Source of the DNA: Alistipes sp.
GTDB lineage: Bacteria; Bacteroidota; Bacteroidia; Bacteroidales; Rikenellaceae
Assembly: GCA_017505725.1 (NCBI GenBank)
Contig: JAFVOR010000084.1
Location: 1 to 62,978, forward strand
Length of the DNA: 62,978 nt
Reading direction: 5' to 3'
Shown piece by piece: positions 43,216 through 56,043 of this stretch. Below the pieces are notes generated by a model. That model saw only the letters and a list, made by a program, of their open reading frames with translations. It was not told where the DNA came from and searched no databases. The position numbers and the translations under genes are program-made. Each line of letters begins with the position of its first letter. Within the stretch, counting starts at the first letter, position 1.

Positions 43216-44621
43216 CGTCTCTCGAGTTTTACGACATTTTCAACGTGGTGAGTGTGCGGGAACATATCTACAGGCTGCACCGCCACAATGCGATACATCT
43301 TGCTCATTAGGGCTAAATCGCGAGCCTGAGTTGCAGGGTTGCAACTTACATAGACAATACGCTCGGGTGCTGCGTTCAGGATAACATCAATAACAGGCTC
43401 ATCGACTCCAGCGCGTGGAGGGTCAAGGATAATCACATCGGGGCGACCATTCTTGGCGATGAAATCGTTGCTCAGCACCCTCTTCATATCGCCCGCATAG
43501 AATACGGTATTCTCGATGCCGTTAATCTGCGAATTGACCTTTGCATCCTCGATAGCCTCGGGCACATACTCGATGCCAACCACCTTCTTGCAACGCTTTG
43601 CGCAGAAGTTTGCGATTGTTCCCGTACCCGTGTAGAGGTCATAGAGGGTATCATCCTCCTTCAACTCGGCAAACTCGCGTGTCACCTTGTAGAGTTCGTA
43701 TGCCTGCTTGGAGTTGGTCTGATAGAACGATTTTGGGCCGACCTTGAACTGCAAGCCCTCCATCTCCTCCATAATGTGATCCTTGCCTGCGTAGCACATC
43801 GGAGTCAAGTCACCAGTCGAGTCGTTCCACTTCTCGTTTACGAAGAAAATGGTCGAGGTAATCTGTGGAAAACGCTCTAACACAGCGTCTAACAACTTCG
43901 AAATCTTCTCTTGGTCGTACTCATTGAAGATGACCGAGAGCATAATGTCGCCCGTCGATGCGGTGCGGAGAATCATTCCACGCATCAAGCCTTCGTGGGC
44001 ACGAGCATTGTGGAACGAGTAGCCCTGCTCGATGCAGAACTGCTTAATGAAGTTGCGAATCTCGTTCGATGGCGATGCCTGAAGGTGGCACTCCTCGATG
44101 TCGAGAATCTTGTCGAACATATTCGGGATGTGGAAACCGAGCGCAGGCTGCGGTGCAATATCGCCCGCCTCGGCAATCTCCTCGTAGGTGAGCCAGCGAC
44201 GGTCAGCAAATGTGTACTCTATCTTGTTGCGGTAGTAGAGCTGCTGCTCCGAGCCCAAGCACGGGCGCACCTCGGGAATCTCGAGCTTGCCGATGCGGAC
44301 AAGCTGGTCGCACACCTGCTGTGTCTTGTAGTCGAGCTGTGTCTGGTACGGGAGATTCTGCCACTTGCAACCTCCGCAAACGCCAAAGTGCTTGCAGACA
44401 GGCTCGCAACGCTTCTCCGATTTGCGAACAAAGTTCACTACCCTGCCCTCCATAAAGCGACGATGCTGCTTTGTAATCTGCACATCAACAATATCGCCCG
44501 GCACGGTCATCGGCACAAATACCACCACGCCCTCGTGGTGTCCCATAGCCTTACCCTCGGCTGCCAAAGTCGTAATCTCCAACCCCTCAATAAATGGGTG
44601 TGGTCCTCGTTTTCTCGCCAT
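43212..44621 (-). CDS. rlmD: 23S rRNA (uracil-C5)-methyltransferase, RlmD/RumA family
   Basis: 469 residues from the ATG at 44621. An N-terminal TRAM domain is followed by Fe-S cysteines CEPVCKHFGVCGGCKWQ, the SAM motif TLYDLYTGTGTIANF, ILDPPRAG, and the catalytic Cys in YVSCNPATQARDL. RlmD methylates U1939 (E. coli numbering) of 23S rRNA; RlmCD-type specificity cannot be excluded. An upstream extension of 7 codons passes the -7 element and is rejected. Confidence 0.92.
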   Translation of the reverse strand: MARKRGPHPFIEGLEITTLAAEGKAMGHHEGVVVFVPMTVPGDIVDVQITKQHRRFMEGRVVNFVRKSEKRCEPVCKHFGVCGGCKWQNLPYQTQLDYKTQQVCDQLVRIGKLEIPEVRPCLGSEQQLYYRNKIEYTFADRRWLTYEEIAEAGDIAPQPALGFHIPNMFDKILDIEECHLQASPSNEIRNFIKQFCIEQGYSFHNARAHEGLMRGMILRTASTGDIMLSVIFNEYDQEKISKLLDAVLERFPQITSTIFFVNEKWNDSTGDLTPMCYAGKDHIMEEMEGLQFKVGPKSFYQTNSKQAYELYKVTREFAELKEDDTLYDLYTGTGTIANFCAKRCKKVVGIEYVPEAIEDAKVNSQINGIENTVFYAGDMKRVLSNDFIAKNGRPDVIILDPPRAGVDEPVIDVILNAAPERIVYVSCNPATQARDLALMSKMYRIVAVQPVDMFPHTHHVENVVKLERR

Positions 44622-44639
44622 AGTTTTCAATCTTTGGCA

Positions 44640-44647
44640 CAAAGATA
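44640..44647 (-). promoter_or_regulatory. -7 element for rlmD
   Basis: Minus strand TATCTTTG, 18 nt upstream of the rlmD ATG. Confidence 0.65.
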
Positions 44648-45048
44648 CGAAAAAAAGTTGAGAGTTGAGAGTGGAGAGTTGAAAATAAAGGGCTAGTAAG
44701 GGAAAGTAAGGGAAAGCAGAAAGCGCACCCCAGTAAGCGAACGCAGTGAGCGCCCCCAGTAATCCCCAGTAATACTTGCGCCTTGACCACAGTGGTCAAG
44801 GCGCAACGATTATAGGATTTGATAGGATTAGATAGGATTCGCACCTGCGGTGCTTGATAGGATGCGCGGGAGGCTGAGGGTTGCAGGAACTCCCGCCCTA
44901 GTCAAGGCGCAAGTTTATTAGGGTCGTTAGAGTCGTTAGGGTCGTTAGGGGTGCGCTACAAGCAAAAGAAAAAAAACATTAATCACCCTTAACTACCCTT
45001 AATAGCCCTTAATAACCTTTACTAGCCGTTAATCCTCAATTCTGCATT
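44648..45048. repeat. Repeat-rich intergenic region
   Basis: It contains GTTGAGA tandem units (44657-44680), a near-perfect 15-bp palindrome TTGCGCCTTGACCAC (44776-44790) with its complement (44792-44806), hairpins GCACC-TGC-GGTGC (44841-44853) and GCGGGAG/CTCCCGC (44866-44872, 44890-44896), a second CAAGGCGCAAG fragment near 44902, three GTCGTTAGGG units (44930-44950) and CCCTTAATA/CCCTTAACTA tandem units (44986-45030). No gene is supported. Confidence 0.6.
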
Positions 45049-45131
45049 AACCCTGCTTCGCAGGCTTTTCCTCCTCGCGGCTCGGCATAGTGCAAACAAG
45101 TTTGCCCTCTGCTCTCGCTCCGCAGCGTCGG
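45049..45131 (+). repeat. 85-bp intergenic repeat, copy 3
   Basis: Nearly identical to copies 2 and 4, flanked by TCTGCATT and TTTTGCATT. It abuts the 3' end of the GH97 gene. Confidence 0.85.
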
Positions 45132-45148
45132 TTTTGCATTTTGCATTC

Positions 45149-47332
<2,184 letters not shown>

Positions 47333-48409
47333 CTATTCTGCTTTAGTCGAACAATAGAGGCAACGATATACGCCACCATCTGTCAATTGGAACTTATACT
47401 CCACAGGCTCGTTATTGCAGATACACTTCTTGTTCGGGCAAACCAAACCCTCGACCTCTGCAGCCTCGTGGTTGTGGAGCGACTCCTTGCCCTCCTCGGC
47501 CCACTTGAGCAGTGTGTATATCAACGCCTTACGCACGAACTTACCATTCTCCACCTGGCGGAAGTAGGCAGCACGAGGGTCTGCATCAACCTCCTTTGTG
47601 ATCTCGTTGACGCGTGGAAGTGGGTGCAATACAGCCATCTTCTCCTTTGCCAACGCCATCTTCTCGGTGTCGAGGATGTAGCAATCCTTCACACGCTCAT
47701 ACTCGGCTTTATCCGAGAAACGCTCCTGCTGAACACGGGTCATATAGAGGATATCCAACTCGCCCATCACCTCCTCGAGGGTCGATACCTCGCGGTACTC
47801 GATGCCATTCTTGTCGCAGATGTCGTGCTTGATATAGTCAGGCAAGCGCAACGAATCAGGGGCAATAAGAACAATCTTTGTACCCTCGTAGCGCGACAAC
47901 GCCTTGATAAGCGAGTGAACAGTGCGACCATAGAGCAAGTCACCGCAGAAACCGATTGTGAGGTTATCGAGGTGACCCAACTCGCGAGTGATTGTCAAGA
48001 GGTCGGTCAAGGTCTGTGTTGGGTGAGCGTGAGCACCATCACCTGCATTGATGATAGGCACTCGCGACACCTGCGATGCGTCGAGCGGTGCGCCCTCGAT
48101 ATGGTGACGCATAGCGATAATATCGGCAAAACAACCCACCACACGCACGGTGTCCTCTACGGTCTCCCCCTTGCTCACCGACGATGAATTTGCATCCGAG
48201 AAGCCCAGCACATTACCGCCTAACTCCATCATAGCAGCGGTGAAGCTCAAGCGTGTACGGGTACTTGGCTCGTAGAAAAGTGTTGCCAACTTCTTGCCCT
48301 TGCACACCTCGCTATACTTCTCGCGATTGGCAATAATGTCCAATGCCAACGCCACAATATCATCGGTCTCCTTGCGTGTAAGGTCGGTAGGATCAGTCAA
48401 ATGTCTCAT
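47333..48409 (-). CDS. pyrB: Aspartate carbamoyltransferase with a fused PyrI-type zinc domain
   Basis: 358 residues. The catalytic part has FYEPSTRTR (carbamoyl phosphate loop), AHAHPTQTL and [10 protein letters not shown], and would normally end near residue 310. The extra 45 residues carry CPNKKC (Cys324, Cys329) and CLYC (Cys350, Cys353). Spacing is the same as in the zinc domain of E. coli PyrI (CPNSNC and CKYC), but the N-terminal nucleotide-binding domain of PyrI is absent. The chain should thus fold with zinc at the catalytic-subunit contact but lack CTP/ATP allostery. No separate pyrI lies in the operon. Confidence 0.95.
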   Translation of the reverse strand: MRHLTDPTDLTRKETDDIVALALDIIANREKYSEVCKGKKLATLFYEPSTRTRLSFTAAMMELGGNVLGFSDANSSSVSKGETVEDTVRVVGCFADIIAMRHHIEGAPLDASQVSRVPIINAGDGAHAHPTQTLTDLLTITRELGHLDNLTIGFCGDLLYGRTVHSLIKALSRYEGTKIVLIAPDSLRLPDYIKHDICDKNGIEYREVSTLEEVMGELDILYMTRVQQERFSDKAEYERVKDCYILDTEKMALAKEKMAVLHPLPRVNEITKEVDADPRAAYFRQVENGKFVRKALIYTLLKWAEEGKESLHNHEAAEVEGLVCPNKKCICNNEPVEYKFQLTDGGVYRCLYCSTKAE

Positions 48410-48631
48410 TTGAAATTAAGAATTAAAAATTAAAAATTAAGAATTGAGAATTAGTTTTAATTCTGAATTTTGCATTTTGCATTTTGCATTCTAAATTGTG
48501 CATTTTGCATTAACCCTGCTCTGCAGGCTTTTCCTCCTCGCGGCTCGGCATAGTGCAAACAAGTTTGCCCTCTGCTCTCGCTCCGCAGCGTCGGTTCTGC
48601 ATTTTGCATTCTGCATTCTGCATTTTGCATT
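48410..48631 (+). repeat. 85-bp repeat copy 4 (48511-48594) with AT-rich flanks, inside the pyr operon
   Basis: The pyrE-pyrB gap is filled by TTAAAAATTAAGAATT and TTTTGCATT runs around the fourth 85-bp repeat. No terminator is apparent, so the operon is probably read through. Confidence 0.8.
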
Positions 48632-49261
48632 CTATTTAATCCAACTCTCGTCGCTTGGGTTGTTGCGGAATGCAAGGATGCGCTCCTTCCACTCTGGTGC
48701 GATATAACCCTCCTCGGCAGCCACCTCTACGAGTGCGTCGAGATTCGACAACGAGTAGTTTACGGTGTTTGCAGCCTCGATGCGCTCCACACCACGCTTC
48801 ATTCCGTAGGTGAAGATGCTGACGATACCCAAAACATCTGCACCAGCCTCGCGCAATGCGTCAACAACCTCGATGCAAGAGCCACCTGTCGAGATCAAAT
48901 CCTCGACAACTACAACCTTCTGACCCTTCTCAAGCTTACCCTCGATGCGGTTTGCACGACCGTGATCCTTCGCGCCGCTACGAACATAGCCCATTGGCAA
49001 GTCCAAAATCGTAGCCACGATAGCTGCGTGAGCAATACCGGCTGTAGATGTACCCATCAAAACCTCGCACTCAGGGAAGTGCTTCTTAACCAACTCTGCC
49101 AAGCCGGCCTCGACCTGCTCACGAACGCGTGGTGCGGTCAAAATGAGGCGGTTGTCGCAATATATTGGGCTCTTGATGCCACTTGCCCAAGTGAATGGCT
49201 GCTCGGGACGCAAAAATACTGCGTTAATCGAAAGTAACTCCTTTGCAATTTTCTTTTCCAT
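48632..49261 (-). CDS. pyrE: Orotate phosphoribosyltransferase
   Basis: 209 residues from the ATG at 49261. The PRPP-binding motif [13 protein letters not shown] (residues about 114-126) and [16 protein letters not shown] are typical. It converts orotate to OMP. The nine-residue upstream extension is repeat-derived. It lies 116 nt after pyrF; the gap has TTAGCCATTGGCCATTGGC and TTTTGCATT repeats. Confidence 0.95.
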   Translation of the reverse strand: MEKKIAKELLSINAVFLRPEQPFTWASGIKSPIYCDNRLILTAPRVREQVEAGLAELVKKHFPECEVLMGTSTAGIAHAAIVATILDLPMGYVRSGAKDHGRANRIEGKLEKGQKVVVVEDLISTGGSCIEVVDALREAGADVLGIVSIFTYGMKRGVERIEAANTVNYSLSNLDALVEVAAEEGYIAPEWKERILAFRNNPSDESWIK

Positions 49262-49377
49262 AGTAGTAATTTGGGGACTTTTAGCCATTGGCCATTGGCC
49301 GTTAGCTTTTATTATTGTTTATAATATCGTTTTTAACCTAATTTTGCATTCTGCATTCTGCATTCTAAATTCTAAAT
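49262..49377. repeat. Low-complexity repeats in the pyrF-pyrE gap
   Basis: TTAGCCATTGGCCATTGGC (shared with 60178-60197) and tandem TTGCATTC units. No promoter or terminator was recognised. Confidence 0.6.
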
Positions 49378-50079
49378 TTACTCTCCAAGAAACTCCTTAC
49401 AGCAACGCTCGTATGCAGCTACAGGGTCTGCAGCAGCTGTAATAGGACGACCTACAACGATGTAGTCCGAACCAATCTCTCGAGCCTGGGCAGGAGTCAT
49501 AATGCGCACCTGATCATCCTTCGAGCTATCGGCAAAGCGAACGCCCGGAGTGATGGTAAAGAACTCCTTACCGCAGTGCTCCTTCACAAGGGAAGCCTCG
49601 AGTGGCGAGCATACTACTCCGTCCAAACCTGCCTCTTTGGCATTCTCGGCATACTTTGCGATGCAGTCGTTGATAGTTGCATCGATGAGCAACTCCTTCT
49701 GCATACGCTCCTGGCTTGTCGAGGTGAGCTGAGTTACGGCAATCAACAACGGACGAGTACCATCCTCGCGAGTCAAACCCTCCAAGCCGGCACGCATCAT
49801 ATCTACAGTACCTGCTGCGTGAACATTGCACATATCAACATCGAGGCGTGAGAGTACGCTCATAGCCTTGCGAACGGTGTTTGGAATGTCGTGCAACTTC
49901 AAATCGAGGAATATCTTGTGTCCACGCTCCTTGATCTCGCGCACGATTGCAGGTCCCTCTGCATAGAAGAGCTCCATACCAATCTTCACGAAGGGCTTAC
50001 GGCCTGTGAACTTATCCAAAAACGAAAGTGTCTGCTCCTTGCTGCTGAAATCGCAGGCAATAATTACATCTTTTGCCAT
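49378..50079 (-). CDS. pyrF: Orotidine 5'-phosphate decarboxylase
   Basis: 233 residues. The catalytic [13 protein letters not shown] (DxKxxDI) and the [13 protein letters not shown] start identify the class I enzyme. [12 protein letters not shown] near the end binds phosphate. It makes UMP from OMP. In Bacteroidota pyrF is often longer (subtype 2), whereas this is the short standard type. It lies 15 nt after pyrD. Confidence 0.95.
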   Translation of the reverse strand: MAKDVIIACDFSSKEQTLSFLDKFTGRKPFVKIGMELFYAEGPAIVREIKERGHKIFLDLKLHDIPNTVRKAMSVLSRLDVDMCNVHAAGTVDMMRAGLEGLTREDGTRPLLIAVTQLTSTSQERMQKELLIDATINDCIAKYAENAKEAGLDGVVCSPLEASLVKEHCGKEFFTITPGVRFADSSKDDQVRIMTPAQAREIGSDYIVVGRPITAAADPVAAYERCCKEFLGE

Positions 50080-50094
50080 ATAGCTTATTATCTT

Positions 50095-51009
50095 TTATTC
50101 GATTATACCAATTATATCACTTAATTTTTCGATGCCGAGTCGCTCCATCACAAATGGCAACTCCTCGATAATCTCCTTGCACGCATAAGGGTTACGCAGA
50201 TTCTCTGCGCCCACCTGTACTGCAGTTGCACCGGCCATCATCATCTCGACGACATCCTCTGCCGTGGCAACGCCACCACAACCGATAACCGGAATCTTCA
50301 CTGCGTGTGCCACCTGATAGACCATACGCACAGCAATTGGGAATATCGCTGCACCCGAAAAACCGCCCATCTTGTTGGCAATAACAGGCTTTCTGCGAGC
50401 GATATCGATACGCATACCGAGCATCGTATTGATAAGCGTAATACCGTCAGCACCAGCCTCTTCGCACGCCTTTGCAATGGCCACAATATCGGTCACATTT
50501 GGCGAGAGTTTGATAAATACAGGTTTTGTAGTAACCGCTTTTACAGCCTTTGTTACCGCAGCAGCCGACTCGGGCGAAGTGCCGAATGCCATACCTCCGT
50601 TATGGACATTTGGGCAAGAGATATTAACCTCTAAGATTGCCACCTGCTCCTCCTTGTCCAACTTCTGACAACACTCAACATACTCCTCGATGGAGAAGCC
50701 ACTGATGTTGGCAATGATTGGCTTGCGGAAAATCTTGCGAAGCTCCGGCAATTCGTGTGAAATGACTGCATCAACACCTGGGTTTTGCAAACCTACCGAG
50801 TTGATAAGTCCCGACGGACACTCTGCAATACGAGGTGTCGGATTGCCGAAACGAGCATCGCGTGTAGTACCCTTGAATGAGATAGAACCAAGTATATTGA
50901 TATCGTAAATCTCGGCCATCTCCTTGCCGAATCCGAATGTTCCACTTGCAGGAACAACGGGGTTGTCAAGCGCAACGCCACACAACTCAACCGAAAGATC
51001 TCTTACCAT
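50095..51009 (-). CDS. pyrD: Dihydroorotate dehydrogenase, class 1B catalytic subunit
   Basis: 304 residues from the ATG at 51009, which overlaps the pyrK 3' end by 7 nt. FMN-barrel signatures NPVVPASGTFGFG, VAILEVNISCPNVHNGG (with active-site region Cys), FIKLSPNVTD and IGCGGVATAEDVVEMMMAGA are present. With PyrK it forms the NAD-linked enzyme that oxidises dihydroorotate. Confidence 0.95.
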   Translation of the reverse strand: MVRDLSVELCGVALDNPVVPASGTFGFGKEMAEIYDINILGSISFKGTTRDARFGNPTPRIAECPSGLINSVGLQNPGVDAVISHELPELRKIFRKPIIANISGFSIEEYVECCQKLDKEEQVAILEVNISCPNVHNGGMAFGTSPESAAAVTKAVKAVTTKPVFIKLSPNVTDIVAIAKACEEAGADGITLINTMLGMRIDIARRKPVIANKMGGFSGAAIFPIAVRMVYQVAHAVKIPVIGCGGVATAEDVVEMMMAGATAVQVGAENLRNPYACKEIIEELPFVMERLGIEKLSDIIGIIE

Positions 51010-51740
51010 ATTACCTCCTCCTTTTTGAATACAGGACCATCTTTGCAGACACGCTTTGCACCCTTTGTAGTGTGAATCGAGCAACCCATACAGATGCCAA
51101 AGCCACAGCCCATACGCTCCTCGAGTGACACTTCACCATCAATATCGAGCGAGTTGCAGAGAGCCTTCAACATCGGCAATGGTCCACACGAATAGAAATA
51201 ATCGGCCTCTACTCCACTCTCACGGATAGCATCGGTGACAAAGCCCTTGATGCCCTGCGAGCCATCAGCTGTCGCTACGATAACCTTCGCGCCCAAAGCC
51301 TCAAACTTCTCGGCATAGAATATCTCTGCCTCGGTATTGAAGCCAAGCACTACGGTAACCTCCTTGCCGTGTGCAATCAAGTCGCGTGTCAAGCGATAGA
51401 GAGGCGGAACACCCACTCCACCACCTACGAGCAGTGGTCTCTCGCAGTTGTGCTCGGTGTCGAATCCGTTGCCAAGGCCTGTCAATACATCGAGCTGTGT
51501 ACCCTCTGCCATCTGCGACATCAAATCGGTGCCTTTACCCACTACCTTATATATAATAGTAAGCTCGCCCTCCTCGTAGTTGCATACCGAGATAGGTCGA
51601 CGCAGATAGAGTCCGTCGAGCGCAATCTCCACAAATTGTCCGGCATGAGTAACCCCCGACACATCACCTGCGAGATGCATCTCGTAGATGAGAGGTGTCA
51701 TGGCCTCGTTCTTTGTTACGGTTAGTACTACTCTCTGCAT
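51003..51740 (-). CDS. pyrK: Dihydroorotate dehydrogenase electron-transfer subunit
   Basis: 245 residues. FAD-binding LRRPISVCNYEEG, NAD-binding LLVGGGVGVPPLYRL, and the C-terminal 2Fe-2S cysteines in CGFGICMGC...RVCKDGP. It passes electrons from PyrD FMN to NAD. It is between carB (3-nt gap) and pyrD (overlap). Confidence 0.95.
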   Translation of the reverse strand: MQRVVLTVTKNEAMTPLIYEMHLAGDVSGVTHAGQFVEIALDGLYLRRPISVCNYEEGELTIIYKVVGKGTDLMSQMAEGTQLDVLTGLGNGFDTEHNCERPLLVGGGVGVPPLYRLTRDLIAHGKEVTVVLGFNTEAEIFYAEKFEALGAKVIVATADGSQGIKGFVTDAIRESGVEADYFYSCGPLPMLKALCNSLDIDGEVSLEERMGCGFGICMGCSIHTTKGAKRVCKDGPVFKKEEVIW

Positions 51741-51743
51741 AAC

Positions 51744-54700
51744 CTATTTTGTTCTATACTCTGCATCGATAGTTGAAACACCGAGTGTAATCTCCTCCAA
51801 AACATCGAGCAGTGCACTTACGGTCTCGAGTGCAGTGATGATCGAGACATTGTTCTCGACAGCCGCATTACGAATCTCGTAACCATCGAGACGGGTATTG
51901 TGCTGATTTACATCGATTGTGTTGATCACATAGCTTACGTGACCCTTAGCCAACGACTTTGGTATATCATTGCTACCCTCCGAAATCTTGCGCAACATAC
52001 GGGTGCGAAGACCGTGCTCACGCAAGAACGACGCTGTACCCTCGGTAGCCTCCAGGTTGAAGCCGAGGTTGTAGAAGCGACGGATAAGTGGCAATGCGGC
52101 CTCCTTGTCCTTGTCGGCAATTGTGAGGAATACGGTACCATAGTTTACTACGGTCATACCCGAAGCCTGCAACGACTTGTACAAAGCGCGGGTAAGCGAA
52201 TCGTCGTAACCGATAGCCTCACCTGTAGACTTCATCTCTGGCGAGAGGTACGAATCGACACCCTTGATCTTTGCGAACGAGAATGCCGGAGCCTTCACAA
52301 AGTGACGCTTGCGCTCCTTGCCATAGACCTCGGTGATGCCTTGCGATGGCAATGTCTCGCCCAACATTACGCGAGTAGCAATCTTCGCCATAGGCACATT
52401 TGTCGACTTGGAGAGGAATGGTACTGTACGCGAAGAACGAGGGTTGACCTCAATTACATAGACCTTATCCTCTGAATCAACAATAAACTGAATATTGTAG
52501 AGACCAACGATACCGATAGCGCGACCAAGACGGATGGTATAGTCAATCATCAAATCCTTAACCTTCTGGCTCAACGAGAACGAAGGATAGACGCTGATAG
52601 AGTCACCGGAGTGGACACCGGTGTGCTCCACGTGCTCCATAATACCAGGGATGAATACATTACCCTCGGCATCGCAGATAGCATCAACCTCGGCCTCCTT
52701 ACCCATAATGTACTTGTCTACCAAAACTGGCGAATCCTCGTTCACCTCTACTGCGTTGTGCAAGTAGTGGCGCAATGCCTGCTCGTTACCAACAATCTGC
52801 ATTGCACGACCACCCAACACGAAGCTTGGGCGTACCAATACAGGGTAACCGATATTTGCTGCAGCCTCGACACCCTCTTCGATATCGGTCACAGCCTTCG
52901 CCTTTGGCTGAGGAATGCCCACCTCGCGCATAATAGCCTCGAAGAGCTTTCTATCCTCGGCTCTATCGATAGCCTCGATACCTGTACCTACAACCTTTAC
53001 TCCCATCTTCTCGAGTGGCTTTGCGAGGTTGATAGCGGTCTGGCCACCGAGAGTTACGATAACGCCATCAGGCTGCTCCATACGGATGATATTCATCACA
53101 TTCTCCACTGTGAGCGGCTCGAAATACAACTTATCCGAGATGGTAAAGTCGGTCGAGACAGTCTCAGGGTTATTATTGATGATGATAGCCTCGTAGCCCG
53201 CCTCGCGGATAGTCCAAATAGCGTGTACAGTTGTATAGTCGAACTCAACACCCTGACCGATACGGATAGGACCCGAACCGAGTACAACTATCTTTTTGCG
53301 ATCGCTTACGATAGACTCGTTCTCCTGCTCGTAGGTCGAATAGAAGTAAGGAACATAGCCCGAATACTCACCTGCACAAGTATCGATAGTCTTGTATACA
53401 GGCTTGATATTGAGCTCCTGACGCAACTCGAACACCTCCGACTCGGTCATACCCCACAACTGACCAATAAACTTATCGCCAAATCCGATGCGCTTTGCCT
53501 CGAGCAACACCTCACGGTCGCCCTTGTGAGCCTTAACCTCACGCTCGAAGTTTACGATATTGTCAATCTTCTTCAGGAAGAACATATCAATCTTGGTGCG
53601 GTCGTAGATGAGCGAACGGTCAACACCACGACGCAACAACTCGGCAATAGCGTAGAGACGGTCATCGGTTGCGCGAGTGATATACTGCAAGATGTCTGCA
53701 GTAGCCATATTGTCGAACTTCTTGTGGTAGAGGTGACATACGCCGGTCTCGAGCGAGCGAACTGCCTTGAGCAAGCTCTCCTCGATAGTACGACCGATGC
53801 TCATAACCTCACCCGTAGCCTTCATCTGTGTACCGAGTTCGTTCGACGCCTCGCTAAACTTATCGAATGGGAAACGAGCTACCTTGGTCACGATATAGTC
53901 CAAAGCTGGCTCCGAGCAAGCAGGACCATTCGAGAGCATAATCTCGTCGAGAGTCATACCTATAGCCACCTTCGCTGTTACACGAGCGATAGGGAAGCCA
54001 CTCGCCTTCGAAGCCAAAGCCGACGAACGCGATACTCGAGGATTTACCTCGATGATATAGTATTTGAACGAGAGCGGGTCGAGTGCGAACTGCACATTGC
54101 AACCACCCTCAATCTTCAAGGCACGAATAATCTTGAGTGCGCTGGTACGGAGCATCTGCGCCTCCTTGTCGGTCAATGTCTGGCAAGGTGCAACCACAAT
54201 AGAGTCACCTGTGTGAACACCTACAGGGTCGACATTCTCCATATTACAGATGGTAATTGCGGTGTCGTTCTTGTCGCGCATTACCTCATACTCGATCTCC
54301 TTGTAGCCCTTGATGCTCTTCTCGACCAACACCTGATGTACAGGCGAGAGTGCCAAAGCGTTACGCATCAACTCACGCAACTCCTCCTCATTGTCGACAA
54401 ATCCACCACCTGTTCCACCAAGTGTGAAGGCAGGACGGAGCACCAACGGATAACCAATCTGCTTGGCAACCTCGACACCCTCCTCAACTGTATTGACAAC
54501 CTCCGATGGCAAAACCGGCTCGCCCAAATCGATACAGAGCTGCTTGAACAACTCTCTATCCTCGGCCTGCTCGATGCTCTCGAATGATGTACCCAAAATC
54601 TCGACACCGCACTCCTCCAAGATACCCTTCTTGGCCAACTGCACAGCGAGATTCAAACCGGTCTGACCGCCCAAGCCAGGAACGATAGCGTCAGGACGCT

Positions 54701-54941
54701 CGTAGCGAATAATCTTTGCTACATACTCCAGCTTCAAAGGCTCCATATAGACCTTATCGGCAATAAATGTATCGGTCATAATGGTTGCAGGGTTTGAGTT
54801 CACGAGGATAACCTCGTATCCCTCCTCCTTGAGTGCAAGACACGCCTGTGTACCTGCGTAGTCAAACTCGGCTGCCTGACCAATAACGATTGGACCCGAG
54901 CCGATAACCATTACCTTCTTTATATCTGTTCTCTTAGGCAT
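51744..54941 (-). CDS. carB: Carbamoyl-phosphate synthase large subunit
   Basis: 1065 residues, full length. Two homologous ATP-grasp halves start with [20 protein letters not shown] and [33 protein letters not shown] and [12 protein letters not shown] are the ATP-binding loops. The C-terminal MGS-like domain would hold the UMP/ornithine effector site. It makes carbamoyl phosphate from bicarbonate, two ATP and ammonia. Its start overlaps carA by 8 nt. Its normal ammonia source, the CarA glutaminase, appears inactive here. Confidence 0.96.
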   Translation of the reverse strand: MPKRTDIKKVMVIGSGPIVIGQAAEFDYAGTQACLALKEEGYEVILVNSNPATIMTDTFIADKVYMEPLKLEYVAKIIRYERPDAIVPGLGGQTGLNLAVQLAKKGILEECGVEILGTSFESIEQAEDRELFKQLCIDLGEPVLPSEVVNTVEEGVEVAKQIGYPLVLRPAFTLGGTGGGFVDNEEELRELMRNALALSPVHQVLVEKSIKGYKEIEYEVMRDKNDTAITICNMENVDPVGVHTGDSIVVAPCQTLTDKEAQMLRTSALKIIRALKIEGGCNVQFALDPLSFKYYIIEVNPRVSRSSALASKASGFPIARVTAKVAIGMTLDEIMLSNGPACSEPALDYIVTKVARFPFDKFSEASNELGTQMKATGEVMSIGRTIEESLLKAVRSLETGVCHLYHKKFDNMATADILQYITRATDDRLYAIAELLRRGVDRSLIYDRTKIDMFFLKKIDNIVNFEREVKAHKGDREVLLEAKRIGFGDKFIGQLWGMTESEVFELRQELNIKPVYKTIDTCAGEYSGYVPYFYSTYEQENESIVSDRKKIVVLGSGPIRIGQGVEFDYTTVHAIWTIREAGYEAIIINNNPETVSTDFTISDKLYFEPLTVENVMNIIRMEQPDGVIVTLGGQTAINLAKPLEKMGVKVVGTGIEAIDRAEDRKLFEAIMREVGIPQPKAKAVTDIEEGVEAAANIGYPVLVRPSFVLGGRAMQIVGNEQALRHYLHNAVEVNEDSPVLVDKYIMGKEAEVDAICDAEGNVFIPGIMEHVEHTGVHSGDSISVYPSFSLSQKVKDLMIDYTIRLGRAIGIVGLYNIQFIVDSEDKVYVIEVNPRSSRTVPFLSKSTNVPMAKIATRVMLGETLPSQGITEVYGKERKRHFVKAPAFSFAKIKGVDSYLSPEMKSTGEAIGYDDSLTRALYKSLQASGMTVVNYGTVFLTIADKDKEAALPLIRRFYNLGFNLEATEGTASFLREHGLRTRMLRKISEGSNDIPKSLAKGHVSYVINTIDVNQHNTRLDGYEIRNAAVENNVSIITALETVSALLDVLEEITLGVSTIDAEYRTK

Positions 54942-56025
54942 TGTGATTCTCCTCCATCAAATTAATAAACTTATCGAAAAGATATGCGCTATCCTGCGCA
55001 CCCGGAGCCGACTCCGGATTGTACTGCACCGAGAATACTCGCTCGGTAGGGCACTCGATACCCTCCACGGTGTTATCGATTACGCTGCGGTGAGTTACTG
55101 CAAGCGGAGTTGCCTCCAACGACTTCTCATCCACGAAATAGAGCGAGCCCTGCGAGGTAATCTCAATCTTGCCACTTGCGAGGTTGCGAACTGGATGACC
55201 ACCACCACGGTGAACGCCATCGATGGTTGCTACATTCGCGCCATAAGCCAAGGCAAGCAACTGATGACCAAGACCTACGCCAAAGATAGGCAACTTGCCA
55301 CGCAACTGCTTGATAAGTTCCACCACTACAGGAACATCTGCCGGTGCACCCGGACCGTTCGATACAAGTACTCCGTGTGGATTGAATGCCAAAATCTCCT
55401 CTGCAGAGGTATTGAAAGGTACAATCACCACATTGCAACCACGCTTGTTGAGCATACGCACCAGGTTCAACTTTGCGCCGCAGTCTACCAAGACAACATC
55501 GAAACGATGGTTTGGAGTGCGCGAATACCAACGCTTCTTGCAGCTTACCTGCTCAACTGCGTTGTGAACTATCGGTGTCGAGGCGATAAGTTCAAGAGCC
55601 TCCTCCTTCGACATCTCGGCTGGAACGATGGCCGCACGACAGCTCTTCGAGTCGCGGATGATACGAGTGAGCATACGGGTGTCGAGACCACTAATACCCG
55701 GAATTGAATCCTCCTCCATCAACTCGGAGATGGTCTTTGTGTAGCGGAAGTTGCTTGGTGTCATACACTCTTCACGAACTACCAGACCACCAATCGAGAG
55801 ATCGCGTGCCTCGAAATCCTCATCGGTAATACCGTAGTTACCAATTGTTGGATAGGTCATCACCACAATCTGATTGGTGCAGGCTGGATTCGACAGAATC
55901 TCCTGATATCCGGCCATTGAGGTGTTGAATACGATGTCGCATACCGCCACTTTGTCGGCGCCGAAACCGTAGCCATAGAACTCCTGACCGCTCTCCAAAA
56001 CTAATTTTTTGTTGGGTTGTTTCAT
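54934..56025 (-). CDS. carA: Carbamoyl-phosphate synthase small subunit, glutaminase site lost
   Basis: 363 residues with both CarA domains, no frameshift. The class I amidotransferase nucleophile elbow, normally G-I-C-L-G-H-Q, reads FGVGLGHQ, so Cys is Gly251. The catalytic His of the HPE motif is Asn336 (QYNPESAPG), while Glu338 is kept. Glutamine-binding positions also differ: HRGGGHPV for HGGNHPV and TSQGSLYF for TSQNHGF. The subunit probably cannot hydrolyse glutamine and acts as a scaffold for CarB, with free ammonia as substrate, comparable to ammonia-dependent mammalian CPS1. It overlaps carB by 8 nt and follows pyrC after 18 nt. Confidence 0.93.
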   Translation of the reverse strand: MKQPNKKLVLESGQEFYGYGFGADKVAVCDIVFNTSMAGYQEILSNPACTNQIVVMTYPTIGNYGITDEDFEARDLSIGGLVVREECMTPSNFRYTKTISELMEEDSIPGISGLDTRMLTRIIRDSKSCRAAIVPAEMSKEEALELIASTPIVHNAVEQVSCKKRWYSRTPNHRFDVVLVDCGAKLNLVRMLNKRGCNVVIVPFNTSAEEILAFNPHGVLVSNGPGAPADVPVVVELIKQLRGKLPIFGVGLGHQLLALAYGANVATIDGVHRGGGHPVRNLASGKIEITSQGSLYFVDEKSLEATPLAVTHRSVIDNTVEGIECPTERVFSVQYNPESAPGAQDSAYLFDKFINLMEENHNA

Positions 56026-56043
56026 TGTTCTATTATTTTGTTG

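Noticed and set aside
48457-48675. Frames coded by the 85-bp repeat (also 28092-28286)
   Set aside because: Translation of intergenic repeats (MQNAK/ECRMQNAE-like), not genes.
52611-54587. 658-codon frame antisense to carB
   Set aside because: It lies fully inside carB on the other strand. The composition (Leu/His/Arg-rich) is that of a shadow frame.
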